Positions 17,691 to 27,243 of a DNA stretch of 64,000 nt are shown here, piece after piece. The DNA lies in NCBI GenBank assembly GCA_016933535.1, contig JAFGAS010000072.1:102779-166778 (forward strand), written 5' to 3'. The notes under the pieces are model-generated. The model saw nothing but the letters and a program-made list of their open reading frames with translations. It was not told where the DNA came from and did no database searches. Every line of letters starts with the position of its first letter. Position 1 is the stretch's first letter. This DNA is from Candidatus Zymogenaceae bacterium. Its GTDB lineage: Bacteria > Desulfobacterota > Zymogenia > Zymogenales > Zymogenaceae. A program made the position numbers and the translations under genes.

Positions 17691-19910
17691 TTACTTTACG
17701 CCGTATTTTACCAAACCTGAGTTTCCGGATTCAAACGCCGTCAGGAGCAGCAACACGTCCTGGCTGCGCTCAACGTTGTACTTGGCCAGAGACGGCCGCA
17801 ACCCGACCTTTATCGAGCAGCCGTGCTCGGGCAATATCGAAAATACGTCTTCATCGGTCACGTCGTCGCCGATGGCCAGGATAAAATCCCAGTTCTCCCG
17901 CGCGGTCCAGTGACGGGCCGCCCGCCCCTTATTGATGCCCTGATTCTTTATCTCTACCACCTTGTTTCCTTCCATAACCTGGAGGGCGAGATTCGAAGTG
18001 AGATGCGTCGTTTCGTCCACGAATTCCCGGACCCGCCGCTGGGCAAGCTCAGGCTCAACGGTACGGTAATGCAGGACGAGCGAAAAATCCTTTTCCTCGA
18101 TGAATGAGCCGGGGGTTCGGTCCACGTAATACTCCAGGATGGGCCACAGGTCTTTCTTCCACGTGTTAGAAAGGGGCTCGATCATTTTCCAGGAACCGGC
18201 ATCCCGTGCTTTGAGCCATACGCCGTGTTCGGCGACCATACCGATATCAAGGTCCGAAAACCACGCCTTGAGCGTCTCCTTATCCCGGCCGCTGATGATG
18301 ACAACCTCGTTTCTCTTATCGGCGGCAAGTTTTCTCAGTACATCCAGCGTGGCAGGAGAAGGCACGGCTTTCTCCGGCTTATCGGCAAACGGGACGAGGG
18401 TGCCGTCGTAATCCAGTAGGAAGAGACGCCGGGAACTGTCGGCATATTTTGTCAGGAGTTTCTTCTTTACCCGGTCGTTGACCTCTTTCATCGCCATGGT
18501 CTTTTGCAGCTCTTTGACCTTATCGATCTGAAGAAAGAAATCGGCGGCCCATTTCGTGATGTTATAGTGAGAAATTCTATTTTGCATCGAGCTGAAACGC
18601 TTTATTTTTTCTTCGTCGGTCATTTCAAGGGCAATCTTTAGTTTATCGGCGATCTCCTCGGAATTATTGGGATTGACGATAAGCGCCTCTCCGAGCTCCG
18701 CGGCCGCACCGGCCATCTCGCTTAAGATCAGCACGCCCTTCTTATCCTGTTTGGCAGCGACGTATTCCTTGGCCACGAGGTTCATCCCATCCCTCAGCGG
18801 TGTGACGAGGCCGACGTCCGAGATTTGATAGAGCGCCGTGAGGCGAGAAAACGGAATCGATCGATACAGGTACCATACCGGGACCCAGCCGATTGTCCCG
18901 AACTGGCCGTTGATCTTGCCCACTAAGGTATCGATTTGGCTCTTGAGTATTTTATAGTGGTCCACGTGCTCGCGGGACGGAACGGTGATCTGGATGAAGA
19001 TTACCTTCTCCCGGTATTCGGGATACTTTTTAAGAAAGATCTCAATGGCCTCAAGTCTCTTCAGGAGACCTTTGGAATAGTCGAGACGATCGACGGCCAG
19101 TATCACGCTTCTCTCTTTTACCTTTTTCCTGAGGCTCTTGATCTCCTTTTTTGCCTCTTCTGTCTCCCCCGAGGTGGAGAATTTCTCGTAGTCGATCCCG
19201 ATGGGAAAGATATCGACCTTTACGATTCGGTCGTCGACAATGGCCTGTCCCATGTTGAATTCAAGGCCGAGCAGCCGGTGACAGCTTTGCATAAAATGCA
19301 CGGCATACTCATATGTATGAAACCCGATGAGGTCGCAGCCCAGCATCCCTTCCAGGAGCTCTTTCCTCCACGGGAGCAGTCGGAACAGCTCAAAGGACGG
19401 AAACGGGATATGCAGGAAGAACCCGATCGATGTTTCCGGCAGGTCTTCCCTGAGCATCTGGGGCAGTAACATCAAATGGTAGTCGTGGACCCATATCATG
19501 TCGCCCGGTTGCGCCACCTGTTTGACCGCGGTGCAGAAATCCGCGTTGACCTTTACGTAATTCTTCCACAGTCTCTCATCATATACGGTATTCAACGGAA
19601 AGTAGTGAAACAGCGGCCAGAGGGTCTTGTTTGAAAATCCGTAATAGAATTTATCGATGGCCTTCTTGGACAGAAATACCGGGTGGCTTTGATAGCGTTC
19701 CATGAGAGTTTGCGTAATCTCGTCCCGTTCAGCCTTGGTTATTTTCTCGGACGAAACGCCGGGCCACCCGATCCAAAGAGAAGAATAATCCCGATAAAAC
19801 GAACCGACGGCCGTTGCCAGGCCGCCGACGCTTTCCTTATATGCCAGGCCTCCCCTGCCCTTTTCGACGTTCACCGGGAGTCTGTTGGATACGATAATGA
19901 GTCTTTTCAC
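17691..19910 (-). CDS. Bifunctional trehalose-6-phosphate synthase/phosphatase (OtsA-OtsB fusion)
   Basis: 739 aa. Residues 1 to about 465 are a GT20 synthase (IIVSNRLPVNV, WVHDYHLMLLP, FFLHIPFP, AVDRLDYSKGL, PLRDGMNLVAKEYVA) that makes trehalose-6-phosphate from a nucleotide-glucose and glucose-6-phosphate. Residues about 490-739 are a HAD phosphatase with the nucleophile Asp about 500 in FLLDYDGTLVPF and a later GDDVTDEDVF motif. Both catalytic sets look intact. The start is GTG at 19910 with AGGAGG 5 bp upstream. It follows the TreT-type synthase by 30 bp, so two independent trehalose routes share a transcript. Confidence 0.94.
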   Translation of the reverse strand: MKRLIIVSNRLPVNVEKGRGGLAYKESVGGLATAVGSFYRDYSSLWIGWPGVSSEKITKAERDEITQTLMERYQSHPVFLSKKAIDKFYYGFSNKTLWPLFHYFPLNTVYDERLWKNYVKVNADFCTAVKQVAQPGDMIWVHDYHLMLLPQMLREDLPETSIGFFLHIPFPSFELFRLLPWRKELLEGMLGCDLIGFHTYEYAVHFMQSCHRLLGLEFNMGQAIVDDRIVKVDIFPIGIDYEKFSTSGETEEAKKEIKSLRKKVKERSVILAVDRLDYSKGLLKRLEAIEIFLKKYPEYREKVIFIQITVPSREHVDHYKILKSQIDTLVGKINGQFGTIGWVPVWYLYRSIPFSRLTALYQISDVGLVTPLRDGMNLVAKEYVAAKQDKKGVLILSEMAGAAAELGEALIVNPNNSEEIADKLKIALEMTDEEKIKRFSSMQNRISHYNITKWAADFFLQIDKVKELQKTMAMKEVNDRVKKKLLTKYADSSRRLFLLDYDGTLVPFADKPEKAVPSPATLDVLRKLAADKRNEVVIISGRDKETLKAWFSDLDIGMVAEHGVWLKARDAGSWKMIEPLSNTWKKDLWPILEYYVDRTPGSFIEEKDFSLVLHYRTVEPELAQRRVREFVDETTHLTSNLALQVMEGNKVVEIKNQGINKGRAARHWTARENWDFILAIGDDVTDEDVFSILPEHGCSIKVGLRPSLAKYNVERSQDVLLLLTAFESGNSGLVKYGVK

Positions 19911-19940
19911 ACATGCCTCCTCTTAATCGGCGAGGCGCTC

Positions 19941-21269
19941 CTACCCGAGATAATGTTCAAATATATCGAACCAGTCCAGGATCAGGCGCGTAATCAGGAA
20001 GTTTTTTTTCACATGTTCCTTTCCGTTCTTTCCCAGTTCACTTTTCAGCTGGCTGTCACCGAGGATTTTCAGGACGCTTTCGGAAAACCCGACGACATCG
20101 TACGGGTCGTGCAGGAAACCGGTAACACCGTCCTTGACCTGATAGGGTATCCCCCCGACGTTGGATGCCACGACCGGGGTCTGTTTGTAAAGGGCCTCCG
20201 ACACCACCAGTCCGAACCCCTCCCGAAGGGACTTCTGGATGACTACATCGGCGGCCCGCTGGAGTGAGTTCACGAGGATGTCGTTGTCGACAACGATGAT
20301 CTTGATGTCATCCTTGAAGACATTTTTCTCCCGCTCCTTGAGAACACTGTCGTACATCTTTTGCCCCTCGGGATCGTCTGTGGCCATAGAGCCCAGCAGC
20401 ACCAGCTGGCAGTCCCTCTGTTTCCTGACCAGGTTGAAGATCTTCATGACTCCCTTGGGGTCCTTGAATTTATCGAAGCGCGAGACCTGAGCCACGATCG
20501 GCTTGTCCCGGTAGATCCCGAACCTCGAGAGATACCTGTTTACCGTGTTTTCCGGAATGGACCTGTTTTTCAGGGAGAGCGGGTCTATGGCCGGAAAGAT
20601 GACGCTCTGAGCAATGGGAATGTCATCCTTTTTATAGCTCTCCTGCGAGACGACCATGTGGTCGTACTTTCTGATGAAATCCCCGAGGTATTCCCAGACG
20701 AGCGGATTGGGCTGGGATATATCAATATGAAACCGGAAGACCCACGGCTGCTCTTTTTTATAGAAGTCGATCATCGGCAGCGGCTGCGGGTCGTGTACGA
20801 TCACCATATCGTGGTAGAGGTGGGTGAATTTTGCGAATCGCTTGTTCGTTTCATAATAGAGATCCCTCTTCAGGTCGGAGAAGTTGATTTTCTCTCCCTG
20901 GAGGGCATTGTGAAATTTTTTAGTTACGGTGAAAAAATCCGGCGACCCGTGCAGGATCCGCCAACCCACGTCAATCCCCAGGTCATCGAAAAGCGGCACC
21001 ATGCTGTTGAGCATCTCCGCCACGCCTCCGCCCTGATAGGTCGAGCTGATGCAGACAATATGTTTATCCCTGAATTTTTCGGACCGCTCGATCAGTTGAT
21101 CGATGGTATGCTTATCGACTGCTTTCCTGTATTTGTTTACCGCTTCGTACATAGATTCTGACACCTCTTTGGAATAGAATTCAGGATAATTGACGTTGGC
21201 GGGGCGGGGCGAACTCGTCGCCCCGCCCGTCTTCATTTTTAAATGACGCACGCGTCGGCTCCGATTCAT
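19941..21269 (-). CDS. treT: Trehalose glycosyltransferring synthase (TreT-type GT4)
   Basis: 442 aa. TreT joins NDP-glucose and glucose to give trehalose, reversibly. The STYQGGGVAEMLNSMVPLFDDLG block followed by GSPDFFTVTKKFHNALQG is characteristic of this clade. Later GT4 motifs include VAQVSRFDKFKDPKGV for the nucleotide-sugar site and QKSLREGFGLVVSEALY with the conserved acidic residues. The ATG at 21269 lies 7 bp after the previous stop codon; the first 15 or so basic residues may be extra if translation begins at a later methionine. It is cotranscribed with the OtsAB fusion and mechanosensitive channels. Confidence 0.88.
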   Translation of the reverse strand: MNRSRRVRHLKMKTGGATSSPRPANVNYPEFYSKEVSESMYEAVNKYRKAVDKHTIDQLIERSEKFRDKHIVCISSTYQGGGVAEMLNSMVPLFDDLGIDVGWRILHGSPDFFTVTKKFHNALQGEKINFSDLKRDLYYETNKRFAKFTHLYHDMVIVHDPQPLPMIDFYKKEQPWVFRFHIDISQPNPLVWEYLGDFIRKYDHMVVSQESYKKDDIPIAQSVIFPAIDPLSLKNRSIPENTVNRYLSRFGIYRDKPIVAQVSRFDKFKDPKGVMKIFNLVRKQRDCQLVLLGSMATDDPEGQKMYDSVLKEREKNVFKDDIKIIVVDNDILVNSLQRAADVVIQKSLREGFGLVVSEALYKQTPVVASNVGGIPYQVKDGVTGFLHDPYDVVGFSESVLKILGDSQLKSELGKNGKEHVKKNFLITRLILDWFDIFEHYLG

Positions 21270-21276
21270 AACGGCC

Positions 21277-22800
21277 CTATTTCTTTTTCCCGGCCGTTTT
21301 CTCGTCGGACTTGATTGAATACGTCCACTCGTCGATTTTTCGGGACGCGAATTCCTTTCCTCCGATCCCGAATGCGATGGCCGCGGCCACCGCCACCGAG
21401 CCGAGCAGCAGCCCGAACGCGATGGTGATTATCTCCGTGGCCAGCCCCATCTCGCTGAGCGCCATAGCGCCGGCAAGAAGGATGATGGCGACTCGGGCAA
21501 CCGTGGCCAGGAGCCCCGCCTGAGACCTGCCGGTAGAAGTGATCGCCCGGCTCGCGAGCCCGGCAAGATAGTAGCCGACGGCAAAGATGATCAGGCCGAG
21601 CACCACGTGGCCGATCAGGACGATAAAGACCGACAGGAGCTGCCCCAGGGTATTGAAGCCGAGGAGGTTCAAGGCTTCAATCGAGGCAAGGAGCATGATG
21701 GCCACCAGGATGATCGTCCCGACGATCGACGAGGGCGACCGTTTTTCGCCCACCAGCTTTTCGGACACGCCGATCTTCACCAGCATGTGGTCCAGACCCA
21801 CGCCGGCAAGGAGGTTGCTGATAAGCTCTGTCAACCACCGGCCGATGAGGTACGCCACCGCCAACAGCAACACCGCCGCAAAGATCGAGGGAACGGCCGC
21901 AAGGATAATCGACAGCATATTGCTGGCGGGCTGGGTGATCATCATGAGGTTGAGGGCGTTGAGCGCCGCGATGAAAACCGGAATCAGGATCAGGATGTAG
22001 ACCAACAGGCCCAGGACCGAGGAGAGTTTCTGCTTTCCGAGAACCGGCGCAAACCCGATCCGTTCCGAGAACGTGTCCACACCGACGGCGGCCAGAAGGC
22101 TGGCCACGACCCGCTGGATGATCCGGGCAAAGAACCACCCGATCAGGACAATCAGGACCGCCACGAAGATGTTCGGAAGGAAGCCGAGGATCTTATCGAT
22201 CATGCCGCGTACCGGGTCCAGGAGTCCCGACAGCTTCAGCACCCCGAGCACCGCCGGCAGGAACAGCAGAATGATCAACCAGTAAGCGGCCGACGCAATA
22301 GACTGGGTAACCGGTACCTTTGCCCCCTTCTTTTCGGAAAGGTCGCCCAACCGCTCGTCGAGTTTGGCGAGCGTGAGGGCCCTGACAAGAAGAAACCTGA
22401 CCGCCACCGCCAGGATCCACGCCAACAGGAGTATCAGGGCCGCGGCAATAAGGCTGGGCAGATATTCGAAGACGAGGACGAGAAAGCTGTTGAGGGGATT
22501 GGTGATGATGGTGAGGCCGAGGGCCTGGAAGAAGGCCACCAGTACGAAGATCATGATAAGCCAGAAGAAGAGCCGGCCCGTCCATTTTTCGATGTTGATC
22601 GCCTTGACGTCCGGGCCCCCGAGTCCTGCCAGCTTCTTGGACAGGTCCGTCTTGGCAAGGACTCGACGAATCAGGGACGAGACGATCAGGGCAAGGATCC
22701 ACCCCAGCACCAGGATGACGACCGCCCCCGCGAGGCTGGGGAGATAGGACCCCATTAGTTGTCCGAGATTGGTCATGATATTCTCAAACAAGAGTTCCAT
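21277..22800 (-). CDS. Multi-helix membrane protein with repeated conserved TM-helix units (mechanosensitive-type)
   Basis: 507 aa, very hydrophobic, with about 11-12 membrane spans in repeated pairs. The unit (P.L..A..IL..GW..A....R...) recurs at about residues 20-45, 113-140, 209-235, 306-330 and 380-400. This pattern matches the conserved TM-helix family found in small-conductance mechanosensitive channel relatives without the MscS beta domain. The polar C-terminus FGIGGKEFASRKIDEW is also typical. It lies 28 bp downstream of a true MscS gene and 7 bp upstream of treT, supporting an osmotic role. Its conductance is unknown. Confidence 0.82.
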   Translation of the reverse strand: MELLFENIMTNLGQLMGSYLPSLAGAVVILVLGWILALIVSSLIRRVLAKTDLSKKLAGLGGPDVKAINIEKWTGRLFFWLIMIFVLVAFFQALGLTIITNPLNSFLVLVFEYLPSLIAAALILLLAWILAVAVRFLLVRALTLAKLDERLGDLSEKKGAKVPVTQSIASAAYWLIILLFLPAVLGVLKLSGLLDPVRGMIDKILGFLPNIFVAVLIVLIGWFFARIIQRVVASLLAAVGVDTFSERIGFAPVLGKQKLSSVLGLLVYILILIPVFIAALNALNLMMITQPASNMLSIILAAVPSIFAAVLLLAVAYLIGRWLTELISNLLAGVGLDHMLVKIGVSEKLVGEKRSPSSIVGTIILVAIMLLASIEALNLLGFNTLGQLLSVFIVLIGHVVLGLIIFAVGYYLAGLASRAITSTGRSQAGLLATVARVAIILLAGAMALSEMGLATEIITIAFGLLLGSVAVAAAIAFGIGGKEFASRKIDEWTYSIKSDEKTAGKKK

Positions 22801-22828
22801 ACTGTCCTCCTATAGTTAACCTATATAT

Positions 22829-23905
22829 TTACCGTTTCGCCGCAATCCGCTCATCGTTATCCGTCTCTTCTTGGCGGACATAGAGCGTTCTGACCGGAAA
22901 CGGGATCTCTATACCCTCTTTCTTGTATCGGTTGTGGAGCTTCTTTATAAATTCGTGTTTTATGAGATACCGGTTGACGTATTCCCTGGCCCTCAGGATG
23001 ACCGTGAAATCGATGCTGAAATCGCCGAAGGTGTGGTACCGGATAAACGGCTCGAAAGCGGGGATTGCCCCGTCGACCTCTCCCATGACGGCCCGCGCCA
23101 CTTCTTTTGTAACCTGCTCGACCCTCGCAAGGTCGCTATCGTATGAAACGCCGACCTGAATCAATACCGACATCTCCTCTTCGGGCCGGTGGAAGTTTGT
23201 GACGATGCTCGAGGCGAGTTTCGAGTTGGGAACGATGATCATATTGTTGGCCAACGCGCAAATCGTCGTATTCCTCCAGTTGATATCGGCTATGTATCCC
23301 TCTTCTCCCGACGAGAGTTTTATATAGTCGCCGGGCCTGACCTTTTCCGAGGCAATAAGGTGAATGCCGGAAAACAGGTTTGACAGGGTATCCTGAAGAG
23401 CCAGGGCCGCCGCCAGGCCGCCGACCCCCAGGGCGGTAAGGATCGGCGCCACCGAAACACCGAGATATTGCAGGATCACCAGGATACCCAACAGGTAGAT
23501 TATAATCAGGGTAATTGTTGTGAATAACGTTGTCGATTGAAGAGCACCTTTTATATTTTTCAGATAACCGGTCACGAAGCCCGAGACGATTCGCGCCGTC
23601 ACTGTCGTGACCGAGAAGATAAGAGCGACCGATATCGCCTTTCCGACGACGTCGACAGTATTATCGCCCACTGGGGCGTTTGAAAGGGCTAAGTAGCTCC
23701 CACCCGCGACAAACCAAAGCAAGACCATCCCGCGAAGAGAATTGACGATAACATCGTCGAAATTCCATCGAGTACGGGAAGCTATCTTTCCAACCTTTAC
23801 CAGAACGATCTTTTCGACAATCAGCCCCGCAATGATTCCGAACAGAACGAATAGTACAGGGATGAACCAGGATGACACCGCGATAGAATCGAACATTTCT
23901 TTCAT
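22829..23905 (-). CDS. MscS-family mechanosensitive channel
   Basis: 358 aa. About four membrane spans lead into the pore-lining helix and MscS beta domain, ALGVGGLAAALALQDTLSNLFSG then IHLIASEKVRPGDYIKLSSGEEGYI, the classical signature (about residues 165-215). A cytoplasmic alpha-beta domain follows. It opens under membrane tension on osmotic downshock. The start is the ATG at 23905, preceded by GGGAG; an upstream TTG at 23923 is less likely. It is the first gene of the leftward osmotic-stress run (MscS, TM-helix protein, TreT, OtsAB, possibly ClC). Confidence 0.92.
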   Translation of the reverse strand: MKEMFDSIAVSSWFIPVLFVLFGIIAGLIVEKIVLVKVGKIASRTRWNFDDVIVNSLRGMVLLWFVAGGSYLALSNAPVGDNTVDVVGKAISVALIFSVTTVTARIVSGFVTGYLKNIKGALQSTTLFTTITLIIIYLLGILVILQYLGVSVAPILTALGVGGLAAALALQDTLSNLFSGIHLIASEKVRPGDYIKLSSGEEGYIADINWRNTTICALANNMIIVPNSKLASSIVTNFHRPEEEMSVLIQVGVSYDSDLARVEQVTKEVARAVMGEVDGAIPAFEPFIRYHTFGDFSIDFTVILRAREYVNRYLIKHEFIKKLHNRYKKEGIEIPFPVRTLYVRQEETDNDERIAAKR

Positions 23906-24741
23906 AACAACAACTCCCGTCAATATGTTTTTCCGTTTGCGCTTGATTGCCCGAGGAGATAAAGAAAATATCTACAGAATGGGATGCCGTTCGATTACTT
24001 GAGAGGAAAGATATCTACAAAATGACTTGTCCGCATCAACTATTAAAGATATACGCCATTCTTTCCTCTATCACCCGAAACCGCCGATATAAATCTAGGG
24101 AAAGAGGATTACTTCTACTCAGATCAGCCTGGAATAATGAGAGCTGGAATAATGAGAGGAATATCGGCGGAGCGATCCCTGAAACGATTCTTTTTAGGCA
24201 TTTTAACACAGAACATGCAAAAAGTATAGCCAAATATGCCGTCAGAGAGCGCCATCGTTTTACCCGATGGTATATTTCGGGCGGCGACCGATGTCTGCAG
24301 CGGCGGATCGGCCGGGAGGCCGTCCCGGCCCCGCGGATTCCGGGTGGCGTTGAGGGATCGGACGTCGGAAGGTTGCCAGGATTATGGGGATGGATGACAG
24401 AAATGGGGATCGGTGCGTATATGAGAGAAAACGCTCCTCGCTTCCCACGTATACGGCCCGTCCGGCACGATTAGACGGGCCGCAGCTAATGGAGACGGCA
24501 CCGCGCGTCCCTGCCATCCCGTAATATTGTCCGGGATTTATTCATTCCTCGGCTGTTTCAACAACGCCGCGCACCCTTCCGGCGGCAATAGCAGAAAGGG
24601 CCCGGGAAAATACCCGGCCCCCTCTCTTATCATGGCTGTAGCAGGCGAGCCCGGTGCCGACCCAATCCGCTCCCGTCGACGGCCGATGGCGTTATCGGGC
24701 ACTATCGATCACCAATGTCCTGCCTCACGTCATCGGGTCTA
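23906..24741. other. Intergenic region without a supported gene
   Basis: 836 bp between the mscS start and the stop of the GPH symporter gene. The open frames here lack family resemblance and ribosome-binding sites. Visible features are a 15-bp direct repeat in tandem (CTGGAATAATGAGAG, about 24129-24157) and the hairpin at 24598-24620. The left part must hold the promoter of the osmotic-stress genes, but I could not fix a convincing -35/-10 pair. Confidence 0.6.
24598..24620 (-). terminator. Probable transcription terminator of the symporter operon
   Basis: On the minus strand GGGCCGGG-TATTT-CCCGGGCCC forms a GC-rich hairpin with one bulge, followed by CTTTCT. It lies about 120 bp beyond the stop of the GPH symporter gene. 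The T-run is short, so efficiency is uncertain. Confidence 0.45.
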
Positions 24742-26109
24742 TTATGACGCAGCCGAACCTTCCCTCCCCTTTTGCAGCTTGTCGACGATATCCCGATGCA
24801 TCTTCTCGCTGATCGGGTAAAAGCTGATGACGATGATACCGGCTACGATCAGCACGATCGGTGCGAAAATCATCAGCACCCTGATGCCTTCCAGCACTTC
24901 CGGGCTCTGGATTTTATTTGCCTCAAACCCGATTATCCCCAGGCCCTGCCCGGCAATGAAACCCGCGAGTGCCGAGGCAAGCTTCTGGCCGAAGAAAGAC
25001 GTCCCGTAGAGGATCCCTTCGCGCCTGAGACCGGTCTTGAGCTCGCCGTACTCGACGGTGTCCGGCACCATCGCCCAGGGGCTCAGGAAGCTGGTCGATA
25101 TCCCGATGCCGCCCAGACAAAACGCGACGATGATGAGCACCGGGTTAAAATCCCTGATAAAATAGACGATAACCAGCGCCACGGCCAAAAGCCCCATCCC
25201 CATATTGAACGCCGCCTTCTTGCTCAGTTTGTTTGATACCGCCACCCACAGCGGCAGGGCCAGCGCCGCGGGTACGAAGATACACAGGAATGCCACCGTC
25301 GCGAAGGCCTCCCGGCCCATGTTGTACTTGAAGTAATAGTTGACCATGGCGGCCAGTATCCCCAGGGCGGCCAGGTGCAGGATCGTTCCGAGTGAGACGA
25401 TCAAAAACGGCCCGTTGCCGAAGATGGTCTTCATAATATCAGTCAGTTTGTAGTGTTCGGTGTCCCTTTCCTCGACCACTTCTCTGACAGAGAAGAAGGT
25501 CACGTAGGTGACCGCCACCGCCACCACCCCGAAGATTGCCGCGGTCATCCTGAACCCGATCACCTGGTTCGGGAACAGGGCTACCAACGGCTTCATGGAT
25601 CCCGCGACAACCAACGCCCCCATCAGCGCGAAAAAGGTCCGAACCCCCGAGAGCCTCGACCGCTCGTGGGAATCCTGCGTCATGCTGGCGGCCAGCGCCC
25701 CGTAAGGGACATTGACGACGGCGTAAAAGGTGCAGAACAGGAGAAACAAGATCATCCCGTAGTAGGGCTTGAACGCCGGCGGCATCGGTGGTGACGCGAA
25801 CAAGAGAAAGAAAAAGACGCCCAGCGGTATCGCGCCGAACAAGAGGTAGGGCCGTTTTTTCCCCCACCGGGTTCGGGTCCGGTCCGAACAATACCCGACG
25901 ACGGGATCGCAGACGGCGTCCCACGCCTTGGCGACCAGAAAGATCGTACCGGCGATCGGGGCGGCTATCCCGAATACGTCGGTAAAGTAGAAGATGAGGA
26001 ATATGAGGGTGGACTGAAACACCAGATTGGCGCCGAAATCGCCCACACCGAAACCGAGTCTCGTCCTCAGCGAAAGGCGACCGTTTTTTGATACTTCGTT
26101 CTTTTTCAT
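24742..26109 (-). CDS. GPH-family sugar:cation symporter, third paralogue
   Basis: 455 aa, about 12 membrane spans. It shares FGVGDFGANLVFQ, DVFGIAAPIAGT, CSDRTRTRWGKKRPYLLFGAIPLGV and MVPDTVEYGELKTGLRREG with the two symporters at 5-8 kb but is clearly more distant. It would import a glycoside, uronate or related compound. It is the last gene of the leftward catabolic operon that starts at 32.3 kb, separated from the epimerase by 147 bp. The ATG is preceded by AGAGGAAGTCCT. The substrate is probably shared with the Gfo/Idh and SDR enzymes upstream. Confidence 0.9.
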   Translation of the reverse strand: MKKNEVSKNGRLSLRTRLGFGVGDFGANLVFQSTLIFLIFYFTDVFGIAAPIAGTIFLVAKAWDAVCDPVVGYCSDRTRTRWGKKRPYLLFGAIPLGVFFFLLFASPPMPPAFKPYYGMILFLLFCTFYAVVNVPYGALAASMTQDSHERSRLSGVRTFFALMGALVVAGSMKPLVALFPNQVIGFRMTAAIFGVVAVAVTYVTFFSVREVVEERDTEHYKLTDIMKTIFGNGPFLIVSLGTILHLAALGILAAMVNYYFKYNMGREAFATVAFLCIFVPAALALPLWVAVSNKLSKKAAFNMGMGLLAVALVIVYFIRDFNPVLIIVAFCLGGIGISTSFLSPWAMVPDTVEYGELKTGLRREGILYGTSFFGQKLASALAGFIAGQGLGIIGFEANKIQSPEVLEGIRVLMIFAPIVLIVAGIIVISFYPISEKMHRDIVDKLQKGREGSAAS

Positions 26110-26256
26110 AGGACTTCCTCTTGTAACTGGGTTATCCCGTCGTTCAGCCGGTATCGGCGCCGTATCCTTGACTCAACCCCGCCCTACCCAAACCGCTTAC
26201 ATCCTAACCGCCGGCCTGCGCGCCGTGCGTCCGTCGCCGCCGGTCGCCCGCCATTT

Positions 26257-27231
26257 CTAGTCTATGGCATCGGCCCTGATACGCCCGTCGGCCAGCGCCT
26301 CCTTGAAGAGGGCGATGGTCTGGCGCACCCCGTCGGCCAGCGGGGTCACCCTGAGCCCGCCGAGCAGGGCCACCAGCGGGGCATTGTCGATCTCTTCGGG
26401 AAACGGCAGCGGAACCTCGTCATAGGTGATTGTGTCCCGGGCGGAAGGCTGTGCATTGACAATCTCCCTGATAACGTCTTGTATGCCGACGGTCTGGCCG
26501 CCGAGATTAAAGGCCCCGGCCCCCTTGGTCTCCGCGCGCGCCGCACCGATAAAGGCCCGGGCCGTATCATCGACGTACTGGAACCCGAAGCGCCCCCCAT
26601 AGGTGATATGATACGGCAGGCCCGCCGCCGCCGCGAGCATCGCCTTTGTGGGGGTGGAAGTCATCCCTTGGTCCCGGCCCGGGCCGTAGACGACGTAGGG
26701 CCGTATGCCCACGCTCGATATGCCGTCCTCCCGCCAGTAGACCCCGGCGGTGCCCTCGTTTGCCTGCTTATAGACGCCGTAGTGCGACCGCGGGCTCAGC
26801 GGGGCGTCATGCACCAGGGGGCCGTCGGGGTAGTGGTCCCGGGGGCCGTAGACCGCCGTGCTGCTGGCGTAGACGACATGTTTGATGCCCGCCTGCTTTG
26901 CAGCCTCGAAAACGTTTACCGTTCCCTGCACGTTTACCGCGGCGCCCAGTGGCGGGTTGGCCCTGCAAAACGGCAGCTGCATAGCGGCAAGGTGGATGAC
27001 ATGGGTGATGGAATGCTCGGCAAGGGCGCGACCGATAACATCGATGTCGGTAATATCGCCCGCGACAAACGTGACCCGGCAGATTTCATCTTCATCCATG
27101 ATGAGCCGGGGGCGGTGAAGGTCTACCCCCCGAACCAGGATGCAGGTAAAGACCCCTTCCCGGACTAGGTTTCGCACCGTCCATGCGCCGATGCACCCGG
27201 TTGCGCCGGTGACAAGAAATCGCTCTTCCAT
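26257..27231 (-). CDS. NAD-dependent epimerase/dehydratase (extended SDR)
   Basis: 324 aa. The Rossmann motif GATGCIGAWTVRNL lies at the N-terminus, the catalytic YGVYK (YxxxK) near residue 155 after VYASSTAVYGP, and the extended-SDR VYGPGRDQG segment follows. Such enzymes oxidise, epimerise or dehydrate sugars, usually nucleotide-linked, with NAD(H). In this catabolic operon, without nucleotide-sugar genes, it may act on a free sugar acid as uronate dehydrogenases do; that is inference. It starts 12 bp after the FadR-type regulator gene, and AAGGAAACC lies upstream of the ATG. Confidence 0.85.
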   Translation of the reverse strand: MEERFLVTGATGCIGAWTVRNLVREGVFTCILVRGVDLHRPRLIMDEDEICRVTFVAGDITDIDVIGRALAEHSITHVIHLAAMQLPFCRANPPLGAAVNVQGTVNVFEAAKQAGIKHVVYASSTAVYGPRDHYPDGPLVHDAPLSPRSHYGVYKQANEGTAGVYWREDGISSVGIRPYVVYGPGRDQGMTSTPTKAMLAAAAGLPYHITYGGRFGFQYVDDTARAFIGAARAETKGAGAFNLGGQTVGIQDVIREIVNAQPSARDTITYDEVPLPFPEEIDNAPLVALLGGLRVTPLADGVRQTIALFKEALADGRIRADAID

Positions 27232-27243
27232 ATATGGTTTCCT

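Noticed and set aside
21607..22758. 383-codon open frame rich in Asp, Gln, His and Arg
   Set aside because: Antisense to the repeated hydrophobic helices of the TM-helix protein; the polar composition is the expected mirror of hydrophobic codons.
23947..24474. 175-codon frame in the 836-bp gap
   Set aside because: No recognisable domain, no ribosome-binding site and it spans a tandem DNA repeat; unlikely to be a gene.
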